Source: Taiwanofungus camphoratus (taxonomy: Eukaryota > Basidiomycota > Agaricomycetes > Polyporales > Taiwanofungaceae). Taken from it: a stretch of DNA of 64,000 nt. How positions within the stretch are numbered: the stretch's first letter is position 1; each line of letters starts with the position of its first letter. The translations under genes and the position numbers were made by a program. Below are positions 11,573-22,600 of the stretch, in pieces. Location: the NCBI GenBank assembly GCA_003999685.1, contig CP021222.1, positions 2,976,001 to 3,040,000 of the forward strand, given 5' to 3'. A model generated the notes under the pieces. The model saw only the letters and a list, made by a program, of their open reading frames with translations, had not been told where the DNA came from and did no database searches.

Positions 11573-14500
11573 TCAGCGATTCCTTCGGCGATTCTCACGA
11601 TGTCCGACCAGAGCTTCGACTTCGTAGTTATCTTCACCGCTGATAAGCTCCGGTGGGGGTTCCGTGTAGTTGGGACCATGTGTGTCTGTCTCGGTGTATG
11701 GCGAAAGAAGTGCGGCGTGGAAAACGGGGTGCACTCGCCATGTCGTCGGGAGTTTCAGCTTGTAAGACACCGGTCCTAGAACGTCCGTGATTTCGAAGGG
11801 GCCCTCGCGCTTGGGAGCCAACTTCCTCGTCGGGTATGGCAGCTTTAGATTTCGTGAGTCTAGCCATACCTTTTGTCCTTTGCGGAAACCTGTTCCTTTG
11901 GGTTTCACGCGTCTTGCTAACACCGCCTGTGCCAGCTCCATTGCTGAGTGTGCGTCTTCCCGAATCTTCTGCAAGTTCCGCAGTCGATAAGCAGCGCCCG
12001 GTGTGTCTGATCCGGGGTGTACGACGGGAATCCCTCGAGGTTCATAGCCCATCATGACCTTGAAGGGTGACGCCTTAGTTGTTGAATGCTCACGCGAGTT
12101 GTGAGCGAATTGTGCTGAACCCAGCAGCGACGACCAATTGTCCGGGTTGTTGCTTGTGAAGCATCGCAGGTAGATCTCCAGTTCCTGGTTGACTCGTTCC
12201 GTTTCTCCGTCCGTTTGGGGGTGGAACGCTGTGCTCATGGCCGACTTGACTCCGGTCATACGGCAGAGCTCCTGGAATACCTTTGATGCGAACTGTGGTC
12301 CTCGATCGCTAATGATCTTGTCCGGAAGACCAAATCACTTGTACACCTCGCGATATAGTGCCTCGGCTGTTCCTGATGCGTCAATCGTTTTGTTGCATGG
12401 AATGAAAATTACCCCCTTCGTAAGGTCGTGGTCCACAACGACCAAAATTGAATCGTAGCCCTCCGAAGTCGGCAAATCCGTAATGAAATCGCAGCAGAAT
12501 GTGCTGAACGGAGTGGCGTGCTGCGCGGGTTTGATCGGGAGTAGGGCTGGTCGGGTGGGGTGCGTGTTAACCTTCATTTGCTGGCAAGTGCCGCAACCTT
12601 TGATGTATCGCGTGACGAAGTCAGCCATTCCAGGCCACCAGTAGTCTCATCGAATAGACGAGAGGGTCTTCTGAATTCCAGGGTGGCCGGCGGAGGGGAG
12701 GTCGTGATAATTCGAGACCGTTTGTCGTCGTAGATCTTCATCCAGGGGAATATATACCCGATTATCGTAGAGGAGGTCTCCGTCTTGAATTGTCCAGTGG
12801 TCGTTTGAGCCTTTTCGTGCATTGCGCATCCCTTCCGTATACATCGAGTCATTTACGCATGTTTCCGCGATGGAAGCCCTTAGACTCGTGTCGATTGCTG
12901 CTGCCCATACCTTGTCCGGTAGGACGGTTACATCCTGGTTGTCTGATGAGCCGTCATCGTGGTCGGGGCGTCGGGAGAGCGCGTCGCTTTGTACCATTTG
13001 CGTGCCCGGGACATGAATTAACCTGTAATCGAATTCGGACAAGCGGAGAGCCCATCGTGCTTGCCTTCGATTCAGATTCCGTGCCGTCTTCCAGTACGTC
13101 AGATTCTTGTGGTCGCTGTAAATCGTGACTGGATACGGGCTTCCGATGAGAAGGTGACTCCATTCGTTGAGTCCTCTCATGACGCCCATGAGTTCCCGGT
13201 CGTAGACGTCGTAATTTCGTTCCGCTGGCGTCATACTCTGGGAAATATAACCGCACGGATGCCAATCGCCATTGTCGTCCTTTTGCCTGAGGACGGCGCC
13301 TGTGGCGAACTTTGATGCGTCCGTTTCCAACGCGAACGGCTTCTCCGGGTCGGGCATCTGTAAAACCGGTTGTTCCAGGAAAGCTTTCTTCAGTGCTTCA
13401 AAAGCTTCCTGTTGTTCGTCGTCCCAGTGCCATTTGACGTCTTTTCGCGTAAGTGAGACCAGAGGCTGGGCCAGGTGCGAGAAGCTGTGTATAAACCGGC
13501 GGTAGAAGTTCCCAAATCCAATGAACGACCGAACCTCCCTGAGGTTCTTAGGTATCGGCCAGTCCTTGATGCCGGCTACCTTGACTGGGTCCATGGCGAG
13601 TTGTCCAGGTCTGATGATCATGCCTAAGAATTCGACTTCTTGCACGTCGAATTTGCACTTTTCCGGTTTGAGATACAGGTCAGTATCTCGAAGTCTTTCG
13701 ATAACTCGCCGTGTTCGCCTCTTATGCTCCTCGGGGTCTGTCGAGTAGATAAGGATGTCGTCCATATAGATTGCCAACCATCCTTCCTTGAGCATGTCTG
13801 CGAAGACCGTGTTCATCATCCGTTGGAACGTTGCCGGTGAGTTGCACATCCCGAAGAACATTACCAGGGGTTCGTAGAACGAGGGAGGTCCTTCCCCTGC
13901 TGCTGGAACCCCGAAAGCCGCTTTCCATTCGTCACCTTCCTTGATGCGAAGGTTGTTGTATCCTTGACGAAGGTCCATCTTCGTGAAGATCGTGGCATTA
14001 TTGAGGCGTTCCAGAAGCTCTGTTACGAGGGGAAGAGGGTATCTGTCTTTGATCGTTCCCTCGTTGAGTTCCCTATAGTCCTGGCAAGGTCGGTATCCGC
14101 CGTCCTTCTTATCCACGAAGAAGAACGGACTTGCGAGTGGTGATTTGGATGGTCGGATGTATCCCTTCTCTAGGTTCTCTTCGAGGAACTTGTCCAGTTC
14201 CGCTCGTTGATCCCGGTTAAGAGAATACGTCGTCTGCTTGAAGTCCTTGAAATCCGGCTTGAGATTTATTTCATGGTCGAATTCCGAGTGCCGTGGAAGT
14301 CTCGCTGCTTTGGCTTTGTCGAACATCGGGAGGAGGTCGTGGAGGTACTCAGGAACGAGTTCCGTGACCGGTTTCTCCTCTTTCTCAGCGTGTTCCTCGA
14401 TCGCGAGTTCCGTGGATGTGGTGAGTCGACCAATGTCGTGCGTAACCTGCCAGATAAGACCGTTTTCTAGATGACGATAGGTTCCGTCGAGAGGGTATTT

Positions 14501-15373
14501 CTCCTCCGTAAGGGGTGCGTCTCGATACGCTGGGTACGAGTCTCGTCCATATGTCGTGATCTGATCGTCTCCCTCGATGAACGCTATAACCAGTTCATCG
14601 TCGTCGATCGTTTCCATCGCCTGATCCAGTGTGATACCGTTGACCGATTCTTCTACCAGGGGTGCGACTGGTATGTCACGGCGTGCTGTCTGCCTAGGCA
14701 TGTCTGTCGTCAGTAAGACAGGAGACATGGTGTCGATCACCTCGAAGTCTCCTTCATCCTCTACCTCCTCAATGGTGGGCTGCCATTGTTGCTTGAGGCG
14801 TTTGTCTCTTTCGGCGAGGAATGCCGCTACCTGTGGACAAGGGGGTGCTGACCAGTCTACCTCATAGTCTAGCACGGGATCCAGGGCTTCCTCCTGTTCT
14901 CGTTCGGCTAGTTTCTTCAGCTCCAGTCGCGCCACTCGTTGCGCAATGATCCCCTTCTTCCACTCTCGAGATTCTTGCAGGGTCATGCGGTGCTTCAGTT
15001 CCACACGACCCCCCTTCCAATCGATACTGGGGTTCTCGAGTTTGAGCCAGGTATGTCCGAAGATGATGTCTTCGTTCCCTATACTGGCCACGTATGCTTT
15101 GACAAACCGGGGCTCGTTCCCGATTTTGTACGATAGCAAGGCTCGTCTGTTAATGAGCGCTTGCTTGTTGGCAGTGCCGTCCACGTTGAACACCGGTATT
15201 GGGCGTGGTAGCGCCTCAGTCCGTAACTTGTGTTCCTTAACAAATCGTGGATGCACGAATATTCTCGATGTGCCACTATCGATAAAGGCGCGGGCTTCGA
15301 CGGCTTTTCGTCCCACAGTAATCGGAATGTGAAGAGCTCTGTCATTCCGAACTACAAGTACAACACGGGACAA
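11573..15373 (-). pseudogene. pol region of the Ty3/gypsy element
   Basis: Reading 5' to 3' on the minus strand: an aspartic protease with a D-S-G-T motif (about 15,290-15,265); reverse transcriptase with the YMDD box (about 13,770-13,750) within roughly 14,300-13,600; RNase H beginning ALETDASK (about 13,340-13,000); an integrase with an HHCC zinc finger (about 12,720-12,580) and a DDE-type core whose later part reads [13 protein letters not shown] (about 12,230-12,180); then a C-terminal stretch leading into an apparent chromodomain near 11,600. The region is treated as a fossil: recognisable throughout but broken about three times. Confidence 0.88.
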
Positions 15374-15417
15374 TGAAATGGATACGGGCAGTGGTTGCGT
15401 CGGCTCACCCTGCCCCT

Positions 15418-16440
15418 TTAAAAATCCTCCGTTCCTAACTCCTCGAACATCGCCCTTTTCTCATCCGATGAGAGCGTCTTGATGTACGAGCGGAAATTCA
15501 TGGGGGATCGTGCCTCGGGTTCCTTCGAGGTATTTCTTTGGCCTGTTTTGGCCGTCTTCTTCGGACATTTGCGCACCGCATGTCCTCCCTTGTGACAGTA
15601 GAAACATAGACGATTGTCCATGTGGTACTCCCTTTCTTCCTTGCTAAGGTTGCATCCGTCCTCCCACTTCTTGGTGAACGGTGTGGGACGCGGGGTAACG
15701 AGTGCGTCCACTTCCATGGGTTCGCCGTAGTCGACGTCGGCGGTAGCGGAGAGGGTTTGGTCGATTCCTCTGTAGACGGCGTCGAGGTGAAGAACGTCGG
15801 CGTACCATTTTTCCATGGAGTTGGGTCGTTCCGTGTTGGTGCGACCTGCGAGTGTCGTGTAGATCTGGCGATCCAGACCTTTGATGAAGATCGCCCGCAA
15901 CGTGGGGTAATCGTTCTCGGTGCGTTGGCCCTGGAGGCCCACGACGGCATCCTTTAACTTGGCCTTCTCTGCCAGGAGTCGGAACCTCTCCACGTACATC
16001 TTTGTACTGACCCTGGTCTTCTTGTTTAGTTGCTTGGCCGGCAACTCCATTAGCACCTGGTGAGCCCTCTGGACTCCTTCGTGCTCGGGGAACGCGAGTC
16101 GCAAGCTCGCCTTGAATACGTCCCAGCTAGCGTAGGGAGCATGCCCTCCCACGGCCCGTTCGTAAAACGTATCGCGCCAGATACGTGCGTCCTGCCCTCC
16201 TTTTATGAGAGCGACCGTGTAAGCGATCTTTGCATCATCGCTTAACCCTTGATTGTTGGTGGCAGTGAGGTAGTGCTCCACCCGCTGGAGGAAACGCTCC
16301 AGATCTTCTCCTTGCCCAGTGAACGGCTCTGGTGCAGGAATGTCGAGCTTAAGGGGTCGACTCCCCTGTTGCTGTTGCGCCGAAAGGTGCGCTATGAGCG
16401 CCTCGAGCTCCGCCCTGGTCATTGTTGCGATGGTAGCCAT
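15418..16440 (-). CDS. gag of the Ty3/gypsy element
   Basis: This is a 340-residue frame with the usual fungal gypsy Gag layout. The N-terminal capsid-like part contains the PEPFTGQGEDLERFL motif typical of the retrotransposon Gag domain, and one CCHC zinc knuckle (CFYCHKGGHAVRKC) lies near the C-terminus for RNA packaging. A separate pol frame follows about 45 bases downstream. It is recorded as a fossil component because the element as a whole looks broken. Confidence 0.88.
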   Translation of the reverse strand: MATIATMTRAELEALIAHLSAQQQQGSRPLKLDIPAPEPFTGQGEDLERFLQRVEHYLTATNNQGLSDDAKIAYTVALIKGGQDARIWRDTFYERAVGGHAPYASWDVFKASLRLAFPEHEGVQRAHQVLMELPAKQLNKKTRVSTKMYVERFRLLAEKAKLKDAVVGLQGQRTENDYPTLRAIFIKGLDRQIYTTLAGRTNTERPNSMEKWYADVLHLDAVYRGIDQTLSATADVDYGEPMEVDALVTPRPTPFTKKWEDGCNLSKEEREYHMDNRLCFYCHKGGHAVRKCPKKTAKTGQRNTSKEPEARSPMNFRSYIKTLSSDEKRAMFEELGTEDF

Positions 16441-16841
16441 CGTGGTAGGGGTTGTGGGTGTTACGGGTGTGGAAGGAAGTGATGGAAACGTGGGAGTAGT
16501 CGGAGTGGCTATCAGCGGTGTCGAAGGTATCGACGCGGGAAAGAAACCCGCTGGGTCTCTTCCGTCTGGCGGAGGGTTACGTCTGAAGTAGGAGGCTAAT
16601 TTCTCCTGTGCTCGTCGATTCGAAATTGTCCCTGCCCACGCAAGTGGAGAGTTCGGGTAGATCGGATCGAGGTTCTGGTCAACGAAAGTCCAACGAAGAC
16701 GATCGTACAGAAGCGGCGCGTCGTTTACTTGAGTCGGCAGTCCCCAAGCGGTGGGGTCGACTGTCTCGATGGTAGACGTGGCGTCTAACGGTTAGCCCTA
16801 CTAGATAAGACTAGGGGCGACTTAGCGTAAGTTCAATCTTT

Positions 16842-17383
16842 TGATACAAACTGGTATCAACGACCGGAAGCCTCGAACGTGAGGACCTGGCTACTAGAGG
16901 TAGTAGTGAGGCTTTATGGACACTGCGTATGTCCTCCTGGGCGAAGTCGATAGAGTCGAGCGAGTACTCAGGTACGAAGTGAGAGGTCGCAAGATACGAG
17001 TATGAGATTGCTAGTAGTGACTAGCTACTTGGTAACCAGATCGAACTTAAGGTCCGACCTACAAAGTACAGGGCCTTATATACGTATTCTACTCTGCGCA
17101 CGGACCATGGCACGTGGTCTAAGAATCAGCATGAGTAAGCGTAAGTAAGGCGATATGAGTCATCAGGCCGTATTAGCAATCAGTAAGCGTAATACGGAAT
17201 GTGTAAGCGGAGCCCGATATGAGTCAGTGTTCATGAGTAACCGGGGCCCGTACCGTAAGCAGCAATGAGTCAAGACGCTGCATGAAGAAGCTGGGCCTAC
17301 CCGAGGCCCGTCCTAGAGGCGAAAGGTCACGGGACCAATCCGAGGTCCGACCGATAAGATATGCGATAAAAGAAATTGTATCA
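16842..17383 (-). repeat. 5' LTR of the Ty3/gypsy element
   Basis: This 542-bp repeat is near identical to 10,337-10,878 (about two mismatches). It is followed on the plus side by the target duplicate ctccg (17,384-17,388) and then by LINE sequence. On the coding strand it drives the roughly 400-bp leader (16,841-16,441) ahead of gag. I could not match the primer-binding site to a specific tRNA by eye. Confidence 0.95.
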
Positions 17384-17388
17384 CTCCG

Positions 17389-18079
17389 CAGATTTCTGGA
17401 CATTTGCGCTTATGCATGTGAGTGCGAGTCTATTAGGTTCGCCTCTCAGATTGTCGCCATCAGCCGTTGGGCTGGGCGTACGGGAGGGGTCCGCTTCCAC
17501 CTCCATGGGGGAATCGGACCGTTCATTATGTTGTGACTCCGGCGGAGTTCCAAACGGTGGGGCCGAAGCACCATCGGAGAATTCCGGTTCACACACTGAC
17601 TCATTAAGCCCATATGGGTTTATTGGCTCTAGTCCCAAACTGGAGTGCCATGCACTTCCAGCGTGGGCAAGGGGCATGGAGACAGCAAGGCTGTCTTCAA
17701 TACCATGGTATTCGTCGCCCCCTCCCCTAGGGAGAGATGGACTTTGCGAATTGTCTGGTACAGTGACCGTCGATTCTAAGAGAGGACCTCTCGAAGGAGA
17801 GGAACTCGAAGTGGAACTCTCCCCATGATAGGGTGAGTTCAAAGGTGTGTCCAAAGGACGAGGGCTCGGGTGGTCCGAGTCTGCTTGAGTGCGATGAGCA
17901 GGGCAGCCGCCATGCACCGACATCGCACTCGACGAGGTGGGTGCACTATCAGTCCTAAGACCAACAGTGGCTATAGAGGCACCAGTATGGGGAGAAAAGG
18001 GAAGGAAACGATGTGATTTAGACATGCCGGACACGGGCGCTAAATCGAGATGATGGTGGTACTGGTTCAAGAAGCGGCG
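17389..18079 (-). mobile_element. LINE copy 2, 5' segment
   Basis: This is the 5' end of LINE copy 2, displaced about 7 kb from its body by the LTR element. On the minus strand it encodes the Ser/Pro-rich leader from a Met at 18,070 (alternative 18,025) to the start of the endonuclease (LTCISANVQKSAE). It aligns with 5,695-4,990 of copy 1 with scattered differences and small indels. Its outer end at 18,079 is followed by the 13-bp target duplicate and then host DNA. Confidence 0.9.
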
Positions 18080-18092
18080 TCGGCATGTACTC
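18080..18092. repeat. 13-bp direct repeat, right copy (LINE target-site duplication)
   Basis: This is the second copy of tcggcatgtactc. After it the sequence (gaggcccagg...) has no counterpart at the left copy, so 18,093 is taken as the start of host DNA. Confidence 0.85.
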
Positions 18093-18223
18093 GAGGCCCA
18101 GGCGTGTTGATTCTGCTAGTCTCCCGCTCTACGCGGATACAAGCCGAGATGTGTCCCTGCATATGCATATAAAGGAGGGCTCCTTTAGTCCACGGTCGGT
18201 ACCCGTATTGAGCTTCGTCTGTC

Positions 18224-20040
18224 ATGCCATCCAACGATGCGGGTCTGATTCAATTGACATTGTCGCGGTTGTTACGTTCGCCATCATGGGATCTTCCCGA
18301 GTGGAATGGACCACAGTGCGTACGACGTCTCTGGTTACATCTGGTACTAATGACCACGAATTTCTTTACCGAGTTCAGCTCTGAAGATCCATCCCGCCTT
18401 ACAGACAAGGTTCGTGATATGCGACTCAGCCAGAAAATCACTTGGTGGTGGTCATTGACGCAAAGATACCACAGTTGGGTGATCTTGATACTTCGCTCGC
18501 GTTGCTTCAAAGATATCGCAACGCACTTAGACCAATCCACCGACTTGCGCCCGATATCCTAATTCTGATCTTCCGAGACTTGGTGGAGGAAGACAGTAAT
18601 TCTTTCCGCTCGAAGTTTGGTTCCTGTCCTTGGAAGTACCTGGCACATGTGTGCTACCGTTGGCGTGCCATCGCTCTAGCCTGTCCCCTGTTATGGACGC
18701 AAATTAGCACCCGTCATCCGGATGCTGCTCTGACTTGCTTAGAGCGGTCTATGGATGCTTCACTATCCCTAATGATCTGGGAGAATGCGGTCTCGGAGCC
18801 TTCACGGGTTTTGGGTGCTGTACAATCTCATGTTGGGCGGATACGTCGGCTCTACTTGCCGTCCTCGTTGATAGAAAGCGAGATTGACAAGGTCTTGTCA
18901 CCTATTCTTCAATCACCGGCACAAAGTCTCGAGATGCTGTACATATACAAAGTACGGTCGGAAAACGATTGCTTTGCATTACCTCCAATTTTCGATTGTC
19001 AAACTCCCCATTTAACGACTCTCAAACTATGTTATGCATTCCCTGAGATGCGTAGCTTGACCTACGCGAATTTGAAGCAGCTCTATATCAAAGGCAAGAA
19101 AAGTAAACCAGCCTTAATGGATGTCTCCCGTTTACTGGAAGTACTTGAAGCATGTCCGCATCTACAGTTGTTGAATGTGGCCAAGGTCAACGTTGTCTCT
19201 TCCACAGAAGAAAAGTTCCGCATGCTCCAGCTCGACAACTTGCGCCTTCTTGATATAACGCGGTGTTCACCTGTCGTGGTGGAAAACCTTGTCAGTCGTT
19301 TGCTACTTCCTCACTGCGCAATACGCATTCACGTGCAGCTCGAGCGGGCTGCAGACTCCACTTTCCACTTCGGCATCCCCAAAGACCTTCATGAAACTCA
19401 TCATCTCCACGAAATCAAGCGACTGCATCTCGAACACAGGAGCGCGTCCGATCGAATCACGATACATGGTTCGACTGTTTCGAACTTGTTTCAGGTCATA
19501 GTGAAAATACCTTCGGATGGCATAGAGGAAATAGCTACAATTGCGGGTCCTTTCTTGTTGTCAGTAGTCCGCACGTTGGACTTGAGCTCTTTGGAAGAGT
19601 TTGCGATATCAGAGCTGAATTGCTCCTGTCCCCATCTGCACTTCACGAGGAAGACATGGATCGAAGTTTTCGAGAGGATGCCATTACTCAAGACACTTCA
19701 TATTCGAAGGGACTGCACCGATGAAGGTTTCTGTAGGGCAGTATTATCCGCGTTGACTACTCCAAACGCTGTCACGGGAAAGTTCTTGTGCACAGACCTA
19801 GAAACGTTGACCGTGGTCAATGACAATACGTGGTCATCACTGCAATGTTATTTATTGGCACAACATCACGCCAATCATGGAAAACCCCTGAGGAGAGTCT
19901 CGATGCGCCTTCCGTTTTATGAGAATGTGGAAGAAATCGAGGACACAGACATACCACAGCTGAGACAGTTAATCGAGGTTGTGGACCTTGATCCTCCACC
20001 CATAGATAATCTAGGATTCCCCTCAGTTCCGCCGTGGTAG
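18224..20040 (+). CDS. F-box protein (SCF substrate adaptor candidate)
   Basis: The main exon is 18,466-20,040 (525 codons with stop). An F-box-like domain lies near its start: HRLAPDILILIFRDLV, then a W-KYLAHVCYRWRAIAL core and PLLWTQI, the pattern of the many Agaricomycete F-box-like proteins. The rest has loosely repeated Leu-rich segments (for example LEMLYIYKV, LKQLYI) that may form a divergent leucine-rich substrate-binding fold. The main frame has no suitable ATG, so an upstream exon is needed. I propose 18,224-18,409 (62 codons, ending DPSRLTDK) joined over a 56-base intron (gttcgt...caaag) in phase; this first exon is tentative. F-box proteins bind Skp1, which is encoded nearby at 21,135. 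The substrate is unknown. Confidence 0.72.
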
Positions 20041-20305
20041 GCATACCATAAGGAAATGAGGAGGACATTCTTTTTTTACTTGCTAAATACCCTTTGCTGT
20101 CGATATTTCCTTGCTCCTCGTGTCCGCTTTGACTAATAGTAGTATAAGGTCTGTCAGGTTATCTATCAGAATACACAGCTGTGCTTCATCCATCATGTTG
20201 CCCCCAAATCTAGATATCCTCGAGCGTCTTATGAAATATGTCTGGGTAGATCAAGATACGGTTTGAAGTGAGAAAACACCTAAATTAGATGAAAAGAAAT
20301 GTGCC

Positions 20306-20942
20306 TCAAGTCGCGTCCTGCGTTATTGTATCCTTGGGCGAGGAATTGAGATCAACAAAACCGAAATATCGACTGCGGCCAAGCGTGACCTCATCTCTTG
20401 GTAGTTTCTCCCCCCTTTGCAGAACAATGCCAACATATTTGCGCTCCCCTCGTAAACGCGGCACTTTGTAGAACCGCACATAACCTGGCACGAGAGCAAA
20501 CAGGGTGTGATCCCGGCCCATTCCCACCTTGTCACAAACGAAACATCACTAGATCAGGCTGCGGAAATGGTCAGAGCACTTGCATAAACTTACGTGCTGT
20601 CCAGGATGGAACTGTGTGCCGCGCTGTCGAACGATGATATTACCAGGCACTACATATTCATCTTTGACCGATGCCACCGTTAGCTTTGGACATCTGGAAA
20701 ACGAGGACAAAGGCAGAACGACACATACCTGAGAACTTTTTGACACCAAGCCGCTTCCCTGGAGAGCCTCCATGGTTTGAAACCGTGCCTCCGGCACGTT
20801 TTGTAGCGGTACGCACGGATCCTAGCCCCACAGGGACATATCGGTTTCAGTGTTCGATATGTGCGTTTTACAGAGACATACCCAGACAATCAAAGGGATT
20901 TCTTGGTGAAGGCACGCATCGCGACAACTGCCACAAAGACAT
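20306..20942 (-). CDS. MRPL27: Mitochondrial ribosomal protein bL27m
   Basis: Four exons on the minus strand: 20,942-20,882, 20,821-20,729, 20,661-20,594, 20,527-20,306, giving 147 residues with all phases matching. The start gives a basic, Arg/Ser-bearing mitochondrial presequence (MSLWQLSRCVPSPRNP). The mature part then carries the L27 hallmarks TATKRAGGT, GKRLGVKKF, PGNIIVRQRGTQFHPG and GMGRDHTLFAL. bL27 sits at the peptidyl-transferase centre of the large subunit. Intron 2 has a good ctaac branch site before caaag. The stop lies 265 bp from the stop of the F-box gene (convergent), and the start is 192 bp from SKP1 (divergent). Confidence 0.93.
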
Positions 20943-21134
20943 CCTTTGTAGACACAAAGCTTTGAGCCCTTTTCTCGGGTACAGTGGCTAGCGCTTGAGT
21001 CTGTGCCACAGCCGCTTATGTAAAACACAACAGCTGCTCAAAAGGGCTGGAGTGAGAGCGATCCTTACTCCCACAATCTGCTAATTTGCCCTCTGTCTCG
21101 ACACCTTCCACAGCGAGAAACATTCGTTCTAACC
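20943..21134. promoter_or_regulatory. Shared divergent promoter, MRPL27/SKP1
   Basis: These 192 bp separate the start codons of bL27m (minus) and SKP1 (plus), so both 5' UTRs and promoters must fit here. I see no clear TATA box or other named site. The arrangement is common in compact fungal genomes. Confidence 0.55.
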
Positions 21135-21912
21135 ATGGTTCTCCTCGTTACATCTGACAATGAGCAGTTCGTTGTGGATAAGGAGGTAGCTGAGCGTAGC
21201 GTCCTCATCAAGAACATGTTGGAAGGTGATGTCTTGTCGCCACACGACTATTACCAAGACTGTTGACAGTATCAAGCTCCAGATGTTGGCGAAAGTGATC
21301 AACCCATTCCCCTGCCGAACGTTTCCTCGAGTGTATTGAAGAAAGTGAGCTAGTCATCTCAGCGCATCGCGATCTGTATCGCGTGAGCGCTCTTTGACAT
21401 TGGCCATCGCTTCAGGTCCTGGAGTACTGTGAACATCACCGTGGGGAGCCGCTGCCAACCGCTGAGTCTGAGCAGAGCCAAGACGAAACACGCAAGCGGA
21501 CCACAGACATCAGTGAATGGGATCAGAAGTTTATCACTGTCGATCAAGAAATGCTTTTTGAGATTATCCTCGCGGCCAACTACCTCGATATTAAGCCCTT
21601 ACTGTCCGTTTCTACTGATCTATGTTTCCTCGCTTAATTCACGTGAGTTGCGGCACAGTGATGTTGGATGCAAGACAGTAGCAAACATGATTAAGGGCAA
21701 GACGCCTGAAGAGATCCGCAAATTGTTCAACATTGTCAATGACTTCACCCCGGAGGAAGAGGTACGTCTGTGAACATGTTGTTAAAAACTGAACATCCAA
21801 TTAATTTCACCGGAAAGGCCCAAATCAAGAAGGAGAATGTAAGTGACACGGTCCGACGTAATCATTCAAACACTGAGTGGATGGTTCACAGGAATGGGCG
21901 GAGGACCGTTGA
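21135..21912 (+). CDS. SKP1: SKP1, SCF ubiquitin ligase adaptor
   Basis: Six exons (21,135-21,225; 21,283-21,344; 21,416-21,603; 21,659-21,761; 21,818-21,838; 21,892-21,912) give 161 residues, the normal Skp1 length. The N-terminal BTB/POZ-like half opens [12 protein letters not shown]. The linker contains [12 protein letters not shown]. The C-terminal F-box-binding helices are almost textbook: [20 protein letters not shown], then [18 protein letters not shown], ending ENEWAEDR. The last two exons are only 21 bases each. Skp1 links F-box proteins to Cul1 in the nucleus and cytosol and is usually essential. The internal CT|gtccgt donor is slightly off consensus but keeps the conserved frame. 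Confidence 0.96.
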
Positions 21913-22600
21913 AAAGTGGTCGTGTATTGTTGCCTCGTATGTCTCGCTCCACTCCGCATTCTCATTCCTAGTCGTCGCGCTTTCCTTCCAATTAAGTGTT
22001 ATATGCGCTACTGTATTGGTAATTGAAAGAAAAGTACGACGTGTATAGCATAGCGTTTACTGTGGCAGGAACCTACGATCATAGGACGACTCATGCTGCC
22101 GAATCGCAATTCATAACTCGATTTTCTGGTACATGTTGGTGGTGAGTTGGATATGTTGGACCTGCGCAGGTTGACACAGGCAAAATGTGCTTAGAGTCGC
22201 CCTAGCTCGTGAATCAGTCCGCTTGAGTTGTCTGCATTACTACCACATTGGTACCGTTTATCGTTGGTGAACGGTACGTACGGCCACGCAGAGTGAAGGG
22301 GTGAGTAGTAGCATCTGTTTAGTACATATTGTACAGCTCCTGGAGTATGGAGTTCTGAAAATAATTGGATGGAAGACATCCACCTGTACTTTCTAAACAA
22401 AGTCCACATGGCGTCTGGTGTGCAAGGATTGTTGAGTGCTCCCGATGACACCGTCACACCGAGCACACAGGCTGAGCTAATTTATTTGACTTTCGGTTAC
22501 ATAAAATTGCTCGATCGCAAGCACCGAATACGGGTGTCACGCGCGCCGCGTCACATCCTTTGAGCCCAGTTCCTCGCGCACCTCATACATGCACGTCTAA
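21913..22600. other. Intergenic gap, SKP1 to capping enzyme
   Basis: About 690 bp lie between the SKP1 stop and the capping enzyme start. Short frames here show no family features. It presumably holds the SKP1 3' UTR and the promoter of the capping enzyme. I see nothing else. Confidence 0.5.

Larger units (their letters stand above)
10337..17383 (-). mobile_element. Ty3/gypsy LTR retrotransposon (chromovirus-like), complete ends, broken pol
   Basis: The element is 7,047 bp long, coded on the minus strand, and inserted in LINE copy 2. Two 542-bp LTRs starting TGATAC and ending GTATCA flank gag and pol. The order protease, reverse transcriptase, RNase H, integrase, with the apparent start of a chromodomain, is that of Ty3/gypsy chromoviruses. 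A purine-rich tract (minus strand, about 10,879-10,892) adjoins the 3' LTR. The LTRs differ at only about two positions, so the insertion is recent. The ends look whole, but pol appears interrupted about three times in its integrase half, so this is a young fossil rather than an active element. Confidence 0.93.
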
